DNA of 64,000 bases from Nanosynbacter sp. Lineage in GTDB: Bacteria; Patescibacteriota; Saccharimonadia; Saccharimonadales; Saccharimonadaceae. The DNA lies in the NCBI GenBank assembly GCA_015257485.1, contig JABZKC010000001.1:1-64000 (forward strand), written 5' to 3'. Positions 25,039-34,186 of the stretch are shown here, piece after piece (the stretch's first letter is position 1; every line of letters starts with the position of its first letter). The notes beneath the pieces are model-generated. The model was not told the DNA's origin and did not search any database. It saw only the letters and a program-made list of their open reading frames with translations. The position numbers and the translations under genes were made by a program.

Positions 25039-26025
25039 TTATTTATCAAGCAATTTACAAATCAAATTCAGCATCAATTCCTTCTCTTCCGGTTGACTTT
25101 CTGCAATCAAAAGCACCAAAGCCGTCAAAGCCCGATCAGAGAGCTTCGTCTCCCCCTGTTCATTCAATTGAAAGAAATTCACCGAAAGATAGACTACAAA
25201 AAGTAACGCACTAATCTGTTGATTTCCCTCTAGAAACGGTTTCTCATGTACGATAAAATATAGTAATTTCGCCGCTCGCCTAGCCACCGAATCGCTTCGT
25301 TCGAACAAATTTTGTATTCGGGCCGAAATTAGCGTTTCGCCCCTGTTATTTCCCGCCAGCACCCCGAAATTTTCACTCTCATTCAATCTTTCGCGTAGGT
25401 CTGAAATATAATTTTCAATCTCTACTTCACTCAAATCTCTTCTCGCCCGGGCCTCTACCGAAAAAATAATTTTATTGTTCAGATACTCTGAAATCGTTGC
25501 AAAACTATCCGCATATTTCGTTACCACCTCGAGCACGCCATTTGCCTCATTTGCGCTCAGGCTAGTTTCCGTCAGCATTCTACGCACAATTCCCAGCGTT
25601 TCCTCTAGGTTCTGCAATTTTTCGCTTTGCTCTGGCAGTTTCTTCACCAAATCATAATTAACCGCCACCCCCTCCGTCATATAACGCTTAATAATTGAGG
25701 AGGCCCAGATACGAAATTTTGTCGCTTTTTTCGAATTTACTCGATAACCTACCGAGATAATCACATCCAAATTATACTTTTTAATCTTACGTGCAATCCG
25801 GCGACCCCCCTCGAGACGCTCTTCCACCTCTTCCTTCACGCATTTTTCCGCTTCCAGCTCCTCATCAGCAAAAATATTACGTAAATGTCTGGAAATTACC
25901 GTACGATCCACCTCAAAAAGCTCCGCAATCTTCCCCTGTTCCGCCCAAATCGTCTGATTCATTTCATCTACATCGAAAAAGACTTCCCCCTCTGCACCCT
26001 GATAAATTTCTAGCTTCGTCATCAA
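25039..26025 (-). CDS. RhuM-like protein with degenerate Fic-like C-terminus
   Basis: A 328-aa protein. Residues 1-120 match the RhuM/DNA-binding family (FDVDEMNQTIWAEQGKIAELF, then YNLDVIISVGYRVNSKKATKFRIWA). Residues 190-328 look like a Fic/Doc fold, with a helix bundle and VHEKPFLEGNQQ at about 258-269. Active Fic proteins carry HPFxDGNxR: here an extra residue separates the His from PF, Asp is Glu and the critical Arg is Gln. AMPylation or phosphorylation activity is therefore doubtful. Its start overlaps the polA stop by 4 nt (ATGA), so it is translated with polA. RhuM-Fic proteins are often seen with toxin-antitoxin or phage-related loci, but none is visible here. Confidence 0.75.
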   Translation of the reverse strand: MMTKLEIYQGAEGEVFFDVDEMNQTIWAEQGKIAELFEVDRTVISRHLRNIFADEELEAEKCVKEEVEERLEGGRRIARKIKKYNLDVIISVGYRVNSKKATKFRIWASSIIKRYMTEGVAVNYDLVKKLPEQSEKLQNLEETLGIVRRMLTETSLSANEANGVLEVVTKYADSFATISEYLNNKIIFSVEARARRDLSEVEIENYISDLRERLNESENFGVLAGNNRGETLISARIQNLFERSDSVARRAAKLLYFIVHEKPFLEGNQQISALLFVVYLSVNFFQLNEQGETKLSDRALTALVLLIAESQPEEKELMLNLICKLLDK

Positions 26026-28403
26026 AGTTCTCCGAGGTTCTGCCCCGCCGTCACTTCCACCTTGAGCTTAATCTTCAATTCTGGCGCCGCCCCTTCCATC
26101 TCTTTTTGCAAAATCATCTTTACCGCCTCTTGATCGGCCTGGTCACATTCCACCACCAAAGAATCATGAATTTGTAACACCAATTTCGCTTCCTCTGGCA
26201 ATTTCTTATCCACCGCAATCATCACCCGCTTCATCAAATCCGCCTCAGTTCCCTGAATCGGCATATTCTGCGCTGCTCGTTCTGCCGCATTACGAATAAT
26301 AAAGTTCGAGGATTTCACATCTGGAGTCGGACGCTTGCGACCATAAAAAGTCCTCACTTCTCCGGTTTCTCGCGCCTCTTCTAAGGTGTGATTTAGATAT
26401 GCATAAATCTTCTGGCGCACCTTAAAATACTCATCAATAAATCGCTTCGCCTCGAAGAAATTCATCTCCGTTGCATCGCTCAGACCCTTCGGACTCATGC
26501 CGTACATAATACCGAAATTAATCACCTTCGCCACGCGGCGCTGTAACTTCGTCACCTCTTCCATCGGTATCTGATAAACTTCCGCCGCCGTCTTCGTGTG
26601 AATATCGACATCGTGGTTAAAATCTGAGACCAAAGCTTCATCTCCTGCGAGCACCGCCGCGAGCCTCAATTCGAACTGTGAATAGTCTGCCGAAACTAGT
26701 ACTTTTCCCTCTGGTGCCACAAATCCTCGACGAATACGCTTCCCCTCCTCACTACGTACCGGAATATTCTGCAAATTCGGATTCAGACTTGAAAGTCGAC
26801 CCGTCGCCGTCACGTTCTGCGTAAACGTCGAATGAATGCGCCCATCTGCCGCCACCTGTTCAATCAGCGGTGCAATATAGGTCGATAATAGCTTCATCGT
26901 TTCTCGATAATGAATAATTTCTTTAATTATCGGATGCTCATCTTTGAGTTTTTCTAATTCCTTTGCCCCCGTCGAATAACCTCTCGAGGTTTTCTTAATC
27001 CCCTTCACTGAAAGACCCAACTTTTCGAACAAAATTTGTGACATTTGAAGGGGCGAATTGACATTAAATTGTTCACCCGAAAGCTCATAAATTTTTTGTT
27101 CAATTTCTACCACTTTCCCCTCAAATTCCGTCTTCAAACCCTCAAAATATTCTCGGTCTAACAAAATCCCCGCCGCTTCCATCTTGTAGAGAATCGGCAC
27201 TACTGGCATATCAAATTCCGTAAAAATTGTGTTCAATTTTTCATCTTTCGAAAAAGCCAAATATTGTTCACTAAATTTGTTCAATGTCGCTTCCGAATAC
27301 ACGCCGGTCAGCACCTCTTCCATCATACCAACCCCCTCCACCCCTGTACGGCGCAATGGATTTAGTAGAAAATCTGCCTGATCCAAATCCCAAAGCTTCC
27401 CCGCCTGAAAAACCCGTTCACGAAATTCGGCATTTTCATGCATCAAATCCTTAATGTTGCTCGCGATTAGCATTCCCTCCGGAATTTCCACTCGAGGCAC
27501 CTCTCTCACTTCCGCCTCAGCATCCTTATCCGAAAAACCATTCTCAATTTTGAGTTTCTTCAGTAGATTATTAAATTCTAAACGCTTAAATACCTCTGAA
27601 ATTCGAGAAAAATCTAGCTTCAAAGCCGGAACGTCCGAAAGCTTCACCGGCGCATCTGTCATAATTTTCGCGAGCTTAAGAGACATCTCAGCCGATTCCT
27701 TACCAGCAATTAGTTTCTTCTGTGTCGCCCCCGAAATTTCCTCAATATGGGTATAAATCCCCTCCAAGCTACCATACTCGTTCAAAAGCTTCACCGCAGT
27801 TTTCTCGCCAATCCCCGGCACCCCCGGAATATTGTCCGAATTATCCCCTTTCAATGCCTTCAAATCCAAAAATTGTGACTTCAAAATCCCATATTTTTCT
27901 TCTATCGCTGGAATATCCATCTCCTCGAGATCCGAAAATCCCCGCAAAATTCGATACATCTTAGTATTTTCATCCACGATCTGCAACATATCAAGATCCG
28001 AAGACACGATATAAGTCATATAATCCCCCGCCTCATCCGCTTGACGCGCCAAGGTACCGATAATATCATCCGCCTCATATTCGTCCACTTCCATGAAACC
28101 CCAAGACAGTGCCGAAATTAATTCCCGAAGCAAAGGAATCTGTGCATAAAAATCCTCTGGCGGTCTTACTCGCCCCGCCTTGTAATCCTTAAAAATCGCG
28201 AGCCTTTTCGCCGTCGAGGTATGTGCCTTATCCCACGCCACCACCACCTGGTCTGGTTGGATATTGCGCACGATTTCCATCGCGATTACCGCAAAGCCAT
28301 ACACTCCCGAAGTCGGCTCTCCCTTCGAAGTCGCCAAATTTCCCATCGCGTAGTAACCACGATAAAAAACGCTTTTTCCATCAATGATTACTAATTTTTT
28401 CAT
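26022..28403 (-). CDS. polA: DNA polymerase I
   Basis: A 793-aa family A polymerase for Okazaki-fragment processing and repair. The 5'-3' exonuclease domain (about 1-280) has YRGYYAM, WDKAHT, DEYEADDIIGTLA and a GDNSDNIPGVPGIGEKTA helix-hairpin-helix. The middle domain is shortened and shows no 3'-5' proofreading acids. The polymerase domain (about 400-793) has motif A ADYSQFELRL, motif B RRVAKVINFGIMYG and motif C IHDSLVVE. The gene overlaps the kinase-like gene before it and the RhuM-like gene after it, giving an operon of four genes with almost no spacing. Confidence 0.97.
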   Translation of the reverse strand: MKKLVIIDGKSVFYRGYYAMGNLATSKGEPTSGVYGFAVIAMEIVRNIQPDQVVVAWDKAHTSTAKRLAIFKDYKAGRVRPPEDFYAQIPLLRELISALSWGFMEVDEYEADDIIGTLARQADEAGDYMTYIVSSDLDMLQIVDENTKMYRILRGFSDLEEMDIPAIEEKYGILKSQFLDLKALKGDNSDNIPGVPGIGEKTAVKLLNEYGSLEGIYTHIEEISGATQKKLIAGKESAEMSLKLAKIMTDAPVKLSDVPALKLDFSRISEVFKRLEFNNLLKKLKIENGFSDKDAEAEVREVPRVEIPEGMLIASNIKDLMHENAEFRERVFQAGKLWDLDQADFLLNPLRRTGVEGVGMMEEVLTGVYSEATLNKFSEQYLAFSKDEKLNTIFTEFDMPVVPILYKMEAAGILLDREYFEGLKTEFEGKVVEIEQKIYELSGEQFNVNSPLQMSQILFEKLGLSVKGIKKTSRGYSTGAKELEKLKDEHPIIKEIIHYRETMKLLSTYIAPLIEQVAADGRIHSTFTQNVTATGRLSSLNPNLQNIPVRSEEGKRIRRGFVAPEGKVLVSADYSQFELRLAAVLAGDEALVSDFNHDVDIHTKTAAEVYQIPMEEVTKLQRRVAKVINFGIMYGMSPKGLSDATEMNFFEAKRFIDEYFKVRQKIYAYLNHTLEEARETGEVRTFYGRKRPTPDVKSSNFIIRNAAERAAQNMPIQGTEADLMKRVMIAVDKKLPEEAKLVLQIHDSLVVECDQADQEAVKMILQKEMEGAAPELKIKLKVEVTAGQNLGEL

Positions 28404-28978
28404 TAAAATTCCATCCTCGTTAAAATTTCTGCCATTTTATCGTTCATTTCCGCCACACTGCCGTCATTCAAAATATAATAATCCGCCATCGCAATCGGCC
28501 CACCTTTTTCAATATTCTCTACTTCCGTATAGTCTCGTTCCTGGATTTCCTTCAAAGTAAACGGTCGCTCCTCACGCTTGCCCACTCGAAAATGCCTCAG
28601 CGCTTTCGGCACTACAATCGCCACCACGGTCAAAAGTCCCGGATATTTACTCTTCAGTTCCTTATATTCCGTCCAAGAATATAACCCATCCAGCACAATT
28701 CGCTTCTGTCCCGAAGCAATCAAATTATCAATTTCCCCCATCACCTGACGCACCACCCAATCTTTCCCCTCAGTTTCACGAATCATCTCTCGGAATTGAC
28801 GCTCACTCGACCCGTCCGCCGTACGCTGAATTCCCCGGCGTTCCATCTCCTTATAAATCATTCCCCCAAAATAAACTTTCGGTATCCCTTTTTTAGTCAA
28901 AAAATCCACCACCACCGATTTACCCGATCCGCTCATCCCCACTACCGCTAAAATTTTTACCTCACTTTTTTCGCTCAT
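28403..28978 (-). CDS. P-loop kinase, dephospho-CoA kinase-like
   Basis: A 191-aa P-loop protein with Walker A GMSGSGKS at about 14-21. The second half carries KREERPFTLKEIQERDYTE and IAMADYYILNDGS, a pattern like dephospho-CoA kinase (RDxxE followed by AD-I-N-G). It could instead be a nucleoside monophosphate kinase. There is no CoaBC or other CoA gene in the window to support either reading. The stop overlaps the polA ATG and the start overlaps the preceding gene, so it belongs to the polA operon. Confidence 0.65.
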   Translation of the reverse strand: MSEKSEVKILAVVGMSGSGKSVVVDFLTKKGIPKVYFGGMIYKEMERRGIQRTADGSSERQFREMIRETEGKDWVVRQVMGEIDNLIASGQKRIVLDGLYSWTEYKELKSKYPGLLTVVAIVVPKALRHFRVGKREERPFTLKEIQERDYTEVENIEKGGPIAMADYYILNDGSVAEMNDKMAEILTRMEF

Positions 28979-29718
28979 TTTTGCTCCCAGTTATTAAAAA
29001 ATTCTACAAATCGCTCTCGCATTTTCGCCTGACTCATATAAATCAGCACCGGATTTCCCTCCACGTCCGTCAAAGTCCCCAAACTTTCGCTCGGCACATA
29101 AAAAGTCGTGCGATGCTTCGCCGAAAGTCGCATCAAAATCCGCTCATACCATTTCTCCGTTTGATCATAAATCTCAAAACGCTCGATAAATCTGCAATAT
29201 TTTTTCTTCGCAAAATCTTTCGGATAAAACACAAAAACTTCACCAAATCGCGTCAGATCCGCATCTACTTTCATCAACACCAAGCACTGAATTTCAGTGC
29301 TGAATCCCACTATAAGATTGGTATAAATCGCCTCCGTCACAGTACGGGTCGCGAGCTCCTCATTCGCATCATAAAATTCTCGTGTCTTGGTGTCTTCATC
29401 GATATGATAGCCCACCACCAACTGAAATTGTTCCGGCAAAAGCACCCGCTCCACCTCCTCACTCACTGGATGCCCTGCCTCATCATGCATCGAGTGCGCC
29501 ACTCCGTCATAAGACGCCCCGTCCCCCATTTCATCGAACTCACCCTTAGTCCCGGCACCACTCTCCAGATTATATTTCTCCAGCCCCGCCATAAAAATTC
29601 GCGCCATTTTCAGCTGATTTTCCGCCACCCATTCTCTATCTACTTCTGGTTGACTTTTGGCAAAGAAAAATTCAAAAATCCCCCGACCTTTGTTTGTTTT
29701 TACACCTAATTGCACCAT
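28975..29718 (-). CDS. hypothetical protein, first gene of the polA operon
   Basis: A 247-aa acidic soluble protein; no family was recognised. It shows no signal peptide or membrane segment. The C-terminal half is alpha/beta in character (EIQCLVLMKVDADLTRFGEVFVFYP, TTFYVPSESLGTLTD). The middle has a His/Asp/Glu-rich stretch (SMHDEAGHPVSEEVERV). Its promoter is TGA-TAAGAT, 7 nt before the ATG (29726-29731), so the whole polA operon may be read from a nearly leaderless message. The tight overlap with the kinase-like gene suggests a shared role. Confidence 0.6.
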   Translation of the reverse strand: MVQLGVKTNKGRGIFEFFFAKSQPEVDREWVAENQLKMARIFMAGLEKYNLESGAGTKGEFDEMGDGASYDGVAHSMHDEAGHPVSEEVERVLLPEQFQLVVGYHIDEDTKTREFYDANEELATRTVTEAIYTNLIVGFSTEIQCLVLMKVDADLTRFGEVFVFYPKDFAKKKYCRFIERFEIYDQTEKWYERILMRLSAKHRTTFYVPSESLGTLTDVEGNPVLIYMSQAKMRERFVEFFNNWEQK

Positions 29719-29830
29719 TACTTTTATCTTATCACAGGTTAAGACGGATGAAAACTCACACCTCTATGATTTTACAAGTGAAGCCGCACTACGCCTCCCG
29801 TGATTTCACAGAAGAATCACTTCCACATCA

Positions 29831-31834
29831 CTATGGCTTACGCGTAAAGTACCCTTGTACTCCCGGGCGGTCCACTCTAAGCCAACTTAAATCTGCTGCA
29901 CCTGGAGCCGCCAAAAATGAGCCATTACCGCCACGGAGCTTTTTACGATTTACAAACATTGCTGAAAAATTTATAACTTTAGCAGTATCGAAATCATTAT
30001 TTACATAAATTGTTTCTAACTTATCATTAAGCTTATCTTCATCTTGAAGGCTAAACATATTCTCCATATTCGTTACCTGGGAGGTATCAAAGTTGGAGAG
30101 ATCAAGTGAGGTAAGACCAGACATATCAGAAAACATAGCTTCCATATTTGTTACCTTAGAGGTATCGAAGTTAGAGAGATTAAGGGAAGTGAGGCTAGAC
30201 GTATTATGAAACATATAGTTCATATCCGTCACCTTTGAAGTATCGAAATTGGAGAGATCAAGGGAGGCGAGACTAGACGTATCACGAAACATAAAGTGCA
30301 TATCTGTCACTTTCGAGGTATCGAAGTGGGAGAGATTAAGGGAGGTGAGACTAGGCATGTCATAAAACATACCACTCATATCCGTCACCTGTGAAGTATT
30401 GAAGCTAGAAAGATTAAGAGCAGTGAGGTTGCGCATGCCATAAAACATGAAACTCATCTTCGTTGTCTTCGAGGTATCAAAGTTGGAGAGATCAAGTGAA
30501 GTAAGGTTAGGTATACCATAAAACATAAAGCCCATATTCGTCACCTCCGAAGTATTGAAGCTAGAAAGATTAAGGGAGGTAAGATTAGTCATGCTAGAAA
30601 ACATATTACCCATATTCGTTACCTTCGAGGTATCAAAGTTGGAAAGGTCAAGGGCAGTGACATTAGACATACCATAAAACATTAAACCCATATTTGTTAC
30701 CTTCGAGGTGTCAAAGTTGGAGAGATCAAGAGTGGTGAGATTAGACATACCATAAAACATATTGTGCATATCCGTTACCTGTGAAGTATTGAAACTAGAA
30801 AGATTAAGGGCAGAGAGGTCACGCATACCATGAAACATTAAACTCATATCCGTTACCTTAGAGGTATCGAAGTGGGAGACATTGAGCGTGGTGAGATTAG
30901 ACATACCATAAAACATACCGCCCATATTCGTTACCTCGGAGGTATCGAAGTTAGAGAGATCTATCTCTAAGATGTTTTTGATTTTTTGTTCATCAGATTT
31001 TGAAAAGAACATCTCATTGCTCTTCTTATTTAAATAAACTTTTCCCGGTTCAGTGTAATAATAAGCTGTCTTATCAGTCGGGTCTAACCAAAGTTTAATT
31101 TCGCATTCAGACTCATCATCATCAATATTCACCGCATTCATAGAAGCAGCTGGCGCAACAGGGCTCTTCTTAAAGTGCTCTATTTTATTTGTAGCGGTTT
31201 CCAAGGCTTTTAGTTTTGCATTAAAATCTGGGCCCTCTGTCATGATAGCTTTTGGCGTATATGGATTTGAAACCACCGAGATTATGAGCTTGTTTTCGTA
31301 ATTACCAGGCTTAAGGCTGCTATTTAATTTCATACCAAGCTTAATGGTGTGGTTTTCTTCATCGGTAGATTTTTCGGTAGTATGAATAAGATTAGCTGGT
31401 GTAGAAAGTGCTGGGATAGGATTAAAATCAGTATTTGTATTGAAGCTATAGCCCCAGGTATTAGCAGGAAGATTGGAGAGAGAAGATACTGAAGAGATGG
31501 AGCTGATTTTTGTAGTAATGGCAGGGTTAGTATTTAATAGAGCAGTTTCATCAGTCTTAGCGCTAAGAGTAGCGGTATAGCCAGTCTTATTAGTAGTTTT
31601 TACCTTGAGATTAATTGCATGTTCAGCAGTCTCGGAGCTAGATTCGATGGCTTCAGTACCATCAATAACTGCAGTGTTTTCATTGACGGAAGCTGAGAGC
31701 GTAGCTTTATAATATTCCGCAAATGAATTCTGACTAAACGCAAAATTTAACGTGAGTGATATTAAAACTATAAGAAAGCCAAAAATAGTCTTATCTAAAA
31801 TAATATTTAAAATATTAAACTTTTCTCTCTTCAT
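29831..31834 (-). CDS. secreted BspA-type repeat surface protein
   Basis: A 667-aa exported protein. Residues 1-40 form a signal peptide ending near SFAEYY. An N-terminal beta-rich domain covers about 42-215. A charged linker follows, then thirteen repeats of 26 residues (about 290-630) of the DUF285/BspA type: FDTSKVTNMxxMFxxMxxLTxLDLSN. The last two repeats are degenerate and the protein ends without an LPxTG or membrane anchor. BspA-like repeats mediate binding to host proteins or other bacteria in oral species; here the partner is unknown. The DNA repeats (78 bp, 30030-30970) are well preserved and may recombine. Confidence 0.88.
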   Translation of the reverse strand: MKREKFNILNIILDKTIFGFLIVLISLTLNFAFSQNSFAEYYKATLSASVNENTAVIDGTEAIESSSETAEHAINLKVKTTNKTGYTATLSAKTDETALLNTNPAITTKISSISSVSSLSNLPANTWGYSFNTNTDFNPIPALSTPANLIHTTEKSTDEENHTIKLGMKLNSSLKPGNYENKLIISVVSNPYTPKAIMTEGPDFNAKLKALETATNKIEHFKKSPVAPAASMNAVNIDDDESECEIKLWLDPTDKTAYYYTEPGKVYLNKKSNEMFFSKSDEQKIKNILEIDLSNFDTSEVTNMGGMFYGMSNLTTLNVSHFDTSKVTDMSLMFHGMRDLSALNLSSFNTSQVTDMHNMFYGMSNLTTLDLSNFDTSKVTNMGLMFYGMSNVTALDLSNFDTSKVTNMGNMFSSMTNLTSLNLSSFNTSEVTNMGFMFYGIPNLTSLDLSNFDTSKTTKMSFMFYGMRNLTALNLSSFNTSQVTDMSGMFYDMPSLTSLNLSHFDTSKVTDMHFMFRDTSSLASLDLSNFDTSKVTDMNYMFHNTSSLTSLNLSNFDTSKVTNMEAMFSDMSGLTSLDLSNFDTSQVTNMENMFSLQDEDKLNDKLETIYVNNDFDTAKVINFSAMFVNRKKLRGGNGSFLAAPGAADLSWLRVDRPGVQGYFTRKP

Positions 31835-31941
31835 GATAACCTTATTTTAGCATAAGAACCTTCAGCAAAACCAAAAGCGTTATTGATTTTCTTTCATTTT
31901 TATTGTGAAGTCATTAAAAGTACCGCCTATTTTGATATAAA

Positions 31942-32019
31942 GAATGTCGTCTTACCTTTTTGAGGACATAGGCTTGGGCAAGCGCCCTTGAGCGGTCCGA
32001 AAAAAGGCATGCGACATTC
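31942..32019. other. long imperfect hairpin between divergent genes
   Basis: GAATGTCG (31942-31949) pairs with CGACATTC (32012-32019). Inside, CCTTTTT/AAAAAAGG, GGAC/GTCC and GGGC/GCCC continue the rod to an AAGC loop. On the plus strand TGA-TATAAA (31936-31941) abuts it, but transcription from there would start inside the stem. It could be a small RNA or a DNA cruciform; I could not assign it. It lies between the BspA-like gene and trxB. Confidence 0.45.
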
Positions 32020-32043
32020 TGTAACATTCTTTCCTGCTTACGC

Positions 32044-32049
32044 TATAAT
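32044..32049 (+). promoter_or_regulatory. trxB -10 box, leaderless
   Basis: TATAAT, then 6 nt, then the trxB ATG at 32056. A weak -35 (GTAACA) lies 17 nt upstream. Confidence 0.65.
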
Positions 32050-32055
32050 ATATTT

Positions 32056-32991
32056 ATGAACAAAAACTCCACTTCACTTTATGATGTCGCCATCATTGGC
32101 GCTGGTATCGCTGGCATGACCGCCGCCCTTTACCTTTTGCGTAATCATCAAAAAGTTCTTTTGCTCGAAAATACCGGCTACGGCGGCCAAATTCTAGAAG
32201 CTCCGATCGTCGAAAATTATCCTGGTTTTACCAAAGTTAGTGGCCCCGAACTTTCCGAACATATTTATCAACAGTTAAAGCCTCTCGGTCTTTCCCTTAC
32301 TTACGATAAAATTAAACATCTTGAAAAGACCACCACACATTTTACCCTAACTGGCGATCAAACTTATACCGCCAAATCCGTCATTCTCGCCACCGGCACC
32401 ACTCCGCGCCGTCTCAATCTTATTAACGAATCAGAGCTTATCGGCCACGGCATTTCCTATTGCGCGACTTGCGATGGCGCTTTTTATCAAAATCAAACCG
32501 TTGCTGTCGTCGGTGGTGGCAATTCCGCCCTTCTCGCCGCCTCTTATCTCTCTCATATTGCGCAAAAAGTTTTCCCCATTCATCGCCGCAATCATTTTAC
32601 CGCCGAAAAGGCCCTAATTTCCCAAATTCAAAACTCCACCAATATCGAAATTCTCTACAATCAGGAAATTCTCGCTTATCACGCCAACGAAGATCATCAT
32701 CTCGATTCCCTCATCTTAAAAAATCAACAAGTTCTGCCTGTCTCCAGTCTCTTCGTCGAAATTGGTCGCCTTTCTTCCCTCACCGAAATTTTCAAAGATA
32801 GCAATCTCAAAAGCCTCCTCCTCTTCGATCAATCTGGTTTCATTATTACCGACGATACCTGTTCCACTAACCTCGCTGGTCTCTTCGCCGCCGGCGACTG
32901 TCGCTCCAAAAAATTCCGCCAACTCGTCACCGCTTCCTCCGACGGTGCCATTGCCGCCAATTCTGCTATTGAGTTTCTTTCACAGATTTAA
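32056..32991 (+). CDS. trxB: thioredoxin reductase
   Basis: A 311-aa FAD/NADPH enzyme that reduces thioredoxin. The FAD-binding GAGIAGMTAALYL is at about 12-24, the redox-active CATC at about 136-139, NADPH-binding GGGNSA at about 152-157, and the C-terminal FAD motif GLFAAGDCR at about 276-284. Length and motif order are typical. No thioredoxin gene is in the window. The start lies 6 nt after TATAAT. The stop codon falls in the first of three degenerate repeats. Confidence 0.95.
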   Translation: MNKNSTSLYDVAIIGAGIAGMTAALYLLRNHQKVLLLENTGYGGQILEAPIVENYPGFTKVSGPELSEHIYQQLKPLGLSLTYDKIKHLEKTTTHFTLTGDQTYTAKSVILATGTTPRRLNLINESELIGHGISYCATCDGAFYQNQTVAVVGGGNSALLAASYLSHIAQKVFPIHRRNHFTAEKALISQIQNSTNIEILYNQEILAYHANEDHHLDSLILKNQQVLPVSSLFVEIGRLSSLTEIFKDSNLKSLLLFDQSGFIITDDTCSTNLAGLFAAGDCRSKKFRQLVTASSDGAIAANSAIEFLSQI

Positions 32992-33095
32992 TTAAATCAG
33001 ATCACTTATAATTTCTTTCACAAGTTTAATTAAATCGGCACCTCCATATTTTTTCCGCAAATTTAAGTAAATCGGCATATTCAAATTTTTCATCA
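32972..33095 (+). repeat. three degenerate tandem repeats at the trxB 3' end
   Basis: Three units of about 37-40 bases share TTTCnCA(A)nnTTTAATTAAATCnG. The first contains the trxB stop codon and the last runs to the tRNA-Thr terminator. The function is unknown; they may be slippage products. Confidence 0.6.
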
Positions 33096-33103
33096 ATAAA
33101 AAA

Positions 33104-33117
33104 CTGGCTCATGCCAG
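33104..33117 (-). terminator. tRNA-Thr terminator
   Basis: CTGGC / GCCAG hairpin followed on the minus strand by TTTTTTATTG, just past the tRNA. Confidence 0.75.
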
Positions 33118-33125
33118 ATAAAAAA

Positions 33126-33201
33126 ATGGAGCCATTGGCAGGGATCGAACCTGTGACCTGCTCGTTACGAATGAGCTGCTCTACCAACTGAGCTACAATG
33201 G
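33126..33201 (-). tRNA. tRNA-Thr (CGU)
   Basis: A 76-nt cloverleaf with acceptor GCCATTG / CAATGGC, anticodon loop TTCGTAA (anticodon CGT), T loop GGTTCGATCCC, and CCA encoded. The last pair of the anticodon stem is A-C. Confidence 0.95.
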
Positions 33202-33235
33202 CATAGAGACATTATACATTATTTTTTTCTTTAAT

Positions 33236-33241
33236 GTATAA
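33236..33241 (+). promoter_or_regulatory. -10 box of the GDPD gene, leaderless
   Basis: TATAAT, then GAGGTC, then the ATG at 33248. An upstream ATG at 33234 overlaps this box and is not a real start. Confidence 0.65.
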
Positions 33242-33247
33242 TGAGGT

Positions 33248-34001
33248 CATGAAGAGCCTCATCTCGGATCTCATCGCTCATCGCGGCATGCACGGGACTT
33301 ATCAAGGCGCCAAGAATTTTCCCGAAAATTCTCTTTCCGCATTTAAGCGCGCCCTGCTCGCGAATTATGCTATCGAACTGGATGTTCATCTTACCAAAGA
33401 CCTTCAGCTCGCAGTTTTTCATGACCACGACACCAAGCGCCTCACTGGAAAATCTTTTAATCTTGAATTTACTGAACTTGCCACGCTTCAAAAACTGAAA
33501 CTTATTAATTCTGACGGCGTCACCACCACCCAGCACATTCCGGCACTTTCCGAAGTTCTCGATTTAATTCACGCCAAAGTCCCCCTTCTCATCGAACTTA
33601 AAACCACCAGAAATTCCGATATTTCCCTCTTCGGTAAAACCCTTCTCACCACGCTCGAAAAATATCTAAAAAGCTACCGTTCACCGAAAATTTATCTCCA
33701 AAGTTTCGACCCGCGCATCGTCTACTGGGTTAAACACCATCATCCTAAAATACCTGTCGGCCTTCTCCTCTCTGACGACTCCAACCTTGCTAAAAAATAT
33801 GACTTCTTCGTCAACAACCCTCTAATTTGGCGCTTCACTAAGCCAGATTTTCTCAGTGTCAACGAATCCATGCTTTCCCGCCCTGCCATCCAAAAATTTA
33901 AGACCAAGGCGCCAGTTTTCTGCTACACCATCGATGACGAGAAAAAACTTCAGGAATTAAAACCCCTCGCCACCCAATTTATTGTCGAAAAAATCCTCTA
34001 A
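33248..34001 (+). CDS. glycerophosphodiester phosphodiesterase family protein
   Basis: A 250-aa GDPD TIM-barrel enzyme that hydrolyses glycerophosphodiesters to glycerol-3-phosphate and an alcohol. The catalytic histidine is in IAHRG at about 9-13, with metal-binding ENS (about 25-27), ELDVHLTKD (about 40-48) and the second catalytic histidine in FHDHD (about 54-58). The late KTTR and YTIDD elements are present. There is no signal peptide, so it acts in the cytoplasm, perhaps on scavenged or turned-over phospholipid headgroups. The ATG at 33248 is preferred because of the -10 box 6 nt before it. Confidence 0.9.
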
Positions 34002-34089
34002 TCTAAACAATTTTCAAAAAACAAAACTTATCACTAAAACTCGCCGTCACTTAAAATCCACCAAGCTCTATTTTCAAACCACAAAAAAT

Positions 34090-34102
34090 AGCCCGAAGGG
34101 CT
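34090..34102 (-). terminator. tRNA-Asp terminator
   Basis: AGCCC-GAA-GGGCT hairpin followed on the minus strand by ATTTTTTG. Confidence 0.75.
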
Positions 34103-34108
34103 TTATTC

Positions 34109-34185
34109 TGGCGGATCCGACGAGACTCGAACTCGCGACCTCTGCCGTGACAGGGCAGCGCTCTAACCAACTGAGCTACGAATCC
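34109..34185 (-). tRNA. tRNA-Asp (GUC)
   Basis: A 77-nt cloverleaf with acceptor GGATTCG pairing with the 3' end CGGATCC (one mismatch), anticodon loop CTGTCAC (anticodon GTC), T loop GTTCGAGTC, and CCA encoded. Confidence 0.95.
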
Positions 34186-34186
34186 A

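Noticed and set aside
28981..29709. A 242-codon plus-strand frame opposite the first gene of the polA operon.
   Set aside because: Its composition (Arg, His, Ile, Phe) is that of an antisense shadow. The minus-strand gene has a promoter, overlaps its neighbour and reads as a normal protein.
30030..30970. The regular 78-base repeats, considered as a CRISPR-like or satellite array.
   Set aside because: They are in frame, encode BspA-type protein repeats of 26 residues and have no spacers.
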